Of a stretch of 7,891 nt of DNA, positions 6,483 through 7,891 are shown in pieces. Under the pieces are notes generated by a model that was not told the origin of the DNA, made no database searches, and saw only the letters and a program-made list of their open reading frames with translations. The stretch comes from an uncultured Bacteroidales bacterium. GTDB lineage: Bacteria; Bacteroidota; Bacteroidia; Bacteroidales; P3. The position numbers and the translations under genes are program-made. The stretch is from positions 1-7,891 of the forward strand of contig CAJOQB010000091.1 of NCBI GenBank assembly GCA_905236405.1. The letters are read 5' to 3'. The stretch's first letter is position 1. The number at the start of each line of letters is the position of its first letter.

Positions 6483-6517
6483 CAGCCGAAAACAAGAACA
6501 AACAAGAGATAACAACT

Positions 6518-6787
6518 ATGTACCTTACGAAAGAAAAGAAAGAAGAAATTTTTGCACAGTATGGCAAATCGGCCAAGGACACTGGTTCGGCAGAAGCACA
6601 GGTGGCTCTCTACACCTACCGCATCCAGCACCTCACCGAGCTGATGAAACAGAACAAGAAAGACCAAGTGACCGAGCGTGCTTTGGTGGGTCTCGTTGGC
6701 AAGCGCCGCAAGATGCTTGACTATCTGAAGAAAGTGGATATCGAGAGATACCGTGCCATCATCAAGAAACTGAATTTAAGAAAATAG
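6518..6787 (+). CDS. rpsO: 30S ribosomal protein S15
   Basis: This 89-residue protein has the normal family length and sequence: MYLTKEKKEEIF at the start, DTGSAEAQ (21-28), HLTELMKQNKKD (38-49), LVGKRRKMLDYL (59-70) and IERYRAIIKKLNLRK at the end. S15 binds the central domain of 16S rRNA early in assembly of the small subunit. It has its own strong promoter and a strong terminator, and is followed by pnp, an order conserved in many bacteria. The start is fixed by the conserved N-terminus. Confidence 0.98.
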   Translation: MYLTKEKKEEIFAQYGKSAKDTGSAEAQVALYTYRIQHLTELMKQNKKDQVTERALVGLVGKRRKMLDYLKKVDIERYRAIIKKLNLRK

Positions 6788-6814
6788 TTTTTCATATTTA
6801 TTTGGTTATGGTTG

Positions 6815-6844
6815 AGTAACCCAGTTCGCTGGGTTACTTTTTTG
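6815..6844 (+). terminator. intrinsic terminator of rpsO
   Basis: AGTAACCCAG (6815-6824) pairs perfectly with CTGGGTTACT (6829-6838) around a TTCG tetraloop, followed by a run of T (6838-6843). This is a classic rho-independent terminator 27 nt after the rpsO stop codon. It should largely separate rpsO from pnp. Confidence 0.93.
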
Positions 6845-6872
6845 CTTATAGCAGAAGGGGCGTGGACTTTTG
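6841..6872 (+). promoter_or_regulatory. possible promoter of pnp
   Basis: TTTG at 6841-6844, which is the end of the rpsO terminator T-tract, is 20 nt from GACTTTTG (6865-6872), a one-mismatch version of TAnnTTTG followed by CA as in the rpsO promoter. Transcription would start near 6879 and leave a leader of about 80 nt. The missing T of the -7 box makes this a moderate call. Confidence 0.45.
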
Positions 6873-6900
6873 CATATATAGTAAATACCAAACCCAAAAA

Positions 6901-6925
6901 GGTTGGTAGCACGGTGCTGCCAACC
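6901..6925 (+). promoter_or_regulatory. leader hairpin upstream of pnp
   Basis: GGTTGGTAGCAC (6901-6912) and GTGCTGCCAACC (6914-6925) are complementary apart from one T-G pair, giving a stem of about 10-11 bp with a very tight loop. No T-tract follows, so it is not a terminator. It lies 35 nt before the pnp start codon in the proposed 5' untranslated region. In Escherichia coli a pnp leader stem-loop is used for autoregulation by RNase III and PNPase; an equivalent role here is inference. Confidence 0.6.
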
Positions 6926-6960
6926 TGCCATTGGAAATCGAGAAAAAGTAAAACAAAAAA

Positions 6961-7891
6961 ATGAACATCATCACCAAGAAGATTGACATGGGAACCCATG
7001 TCATCGAAGTTGAAACCGGCAAACTGGCCAAACAGGCCGACGGTGCCGCCGTCGTCAGAATGAACGACACGATGCTTTTGGCCACCGTATGTGCCAAGAC
7101 CGAAGTGGGCGAAAACGTCGACTTCATGCCCCTCACTGTTGAATACCAAGAGAAATACGCCGCTATGGGTCGCTTCCCCGGCGGTTTCTTCAAACGCGAA
7201 GCCCGTCCCTCCGAGCACGAGATTCTCATTGCCCGACTGGTGGACCGCGCCCTGCGTCCCCTCTTCCCCGACAATTTCCACGCCGAAGTACAAGTGATCA
7301 TCACCCTCATCTCGGGTGACAACAAGACCATGCCCGACCAGTTAGCCGCACTGGCTGCCGCCTCGGCTCTGGCCGTCAGCGACATCCCCTTCAACGGTCC
7401 TGTTTCTGAAGTGCGCGTCAGCCACCTGAACGGAGAATATGTCATCAACACTCCCATGGACGAGATTGACAATGCCGACCTCGACTTGATTGTCGCCGCC
7501 ACCGAAGACAACATCATGATGGTGGAAGGCGAGATGAAGGAGGTTTCGGAAGAGGTGATGCTGGGTGCCCTGAAGGCCGCCCACGAGGCCATCAAGATCC
7601 AGTGCCGCACCATTGCCGAGCTGACCGTCGAGACAGGCAAGACCGTCAAACGCGAATACTGCCACGAGGTCAACGACGAAGAGCTGCGTACCCGCCTCCA
7701 CGACGCTGTCTATCAGAAATGCTACGACTTTGCCAAGCAGGGCATAGCCAACAAACATATGCGTGAGGATGGTTTCGCTGCCATCAAGCAGGAATTCATC
7801 GACGCCAACTATACCGAAGAGACCCTCACCGACGAGGTGAAGTTCATGATTGACCGCTACTACCACGACACCGAGCGCGAGGCCATGCGCG
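6961..7891 (+). CDS. pnp: polyribonucleotide nucleotidyltransferase (PNPase), 5' part
   Basis: The reading frame from ATG 6961 stays open to the window edge (310 complete codons), so the gene is cut off by the window and not broken. PNPase degrades RNA from the 3' end by phosphorolysis, releasing nucleoside diphosphates, and can also add 3' tails; full proteins are about 700 or more residues. The visible part has the first RNase PH domain (about 5-140) with the diagnostic GRFPGGFFKREARPSEHEIL (70-89) and VDRALRPLFP (94-103), including the FFKR loop that contacts RNA. TMPDQLAALAAASALAVS (123-140) is also typical. The linker helical domain starts at about 235. The second RNase PH core, which carries the catalytic residues, and the KH and S1 domains lie beyond the window. 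The start is supported by the conserved beginning NIITKKIDMG and an A-rich upstream stretch. It lies 173 nt after rpsO. Confidence 0.97.
   Translation, partial: MNIITKKIDMGTHVIEVETGKLAKQADGAAVVRMNDTMLLATVCAKTEVGENVDFMPLTVEYQEKYAAMGRFPGGFFKREARPSEHEILIARLVDRALRPLFPDNFHAEVQVIITLISGDNKTMPDQLAALAAASALAVSDIPFNGPVSEVRVSHLNGEYVINTPMDEIDNADLDLIVAATEDNIMMVEGEMKEVSEEVMLGALKAAHEAIKIQCRTIAELTVETGKTVKREYCHEVNDEELRTRLHDAVYQKCYDFAKQGIANKHMREDGFAAIKQEFIDANYTEETLTDEVKFMIDRYYHDTEREAMR

Overview
The window looks like a chromosomal segment of a Bacteroidales bacterium, most likely a Prevotella-like member. Four things point there: Bacteroidetes-type promoters (TTTG about 18-20 nt before TAnnTTTG), AT-rich start regions without clear Shine-Dalgarno sites, a DAHP synthase fused to chorismate mutase at its C-terminus, and a lipoprotein/radical SAM gene pair of a kind known from this phylum. 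The genus is an inference. All genes are on the + strand and the standard genetic code fits.

Layout: (1) 122-3028 encodes a large exported GH20-type beta-N-acetylhexosaminidase-like enzyme with C-terminal accessory domains. (2) 3102-3174 is a tRNA-Gly with anticodon CCC, followed by a terminator-like hairpin. (3) 3251-4315 encodes a bifunctional DAHP synthase/chorismate mutase, with no other aromatic-pathway genes beside it. (4) 4370-6287 is a compact cluster: a lipoprotein carrying a duplicated YGVPxxNFQ motif, a radical SAM/SPASM enzyme 7 nt downstream, and a previously unlabelled 70-residue basic single-pass membrane protein 12 nt further on. (5) 6288-6517 is a T-rich intergenic stretch with a possible terminator and a very good promoter. 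(6) 6518-6787 is rpsO with a textbook terminator at its 3' end. (7) 6961 to the window end is the 5' part of pnp, preceded by a leader hairpin and a weak promoter that would reuse the rpsO terminator T-tract as its -33 element.

How they work together: the rpsO-pnp pair is ordinary conserved housekeeping context. The GH20 enzyme probably removes amino-sugars from host or microbial glycans outside the cytoplasm. The most interesting part is the lipoprotein/radical SAM/small membrane protein cluster. Its first two genes match what I recall as the 'rSAM/lipoprotein system' of Bacteroidetes, whose chemistry I do not know to be described. The repeated YGVPxxNFQ motif is a candidate recognition or modification site, and the third small gene may be an unrecognised partner.
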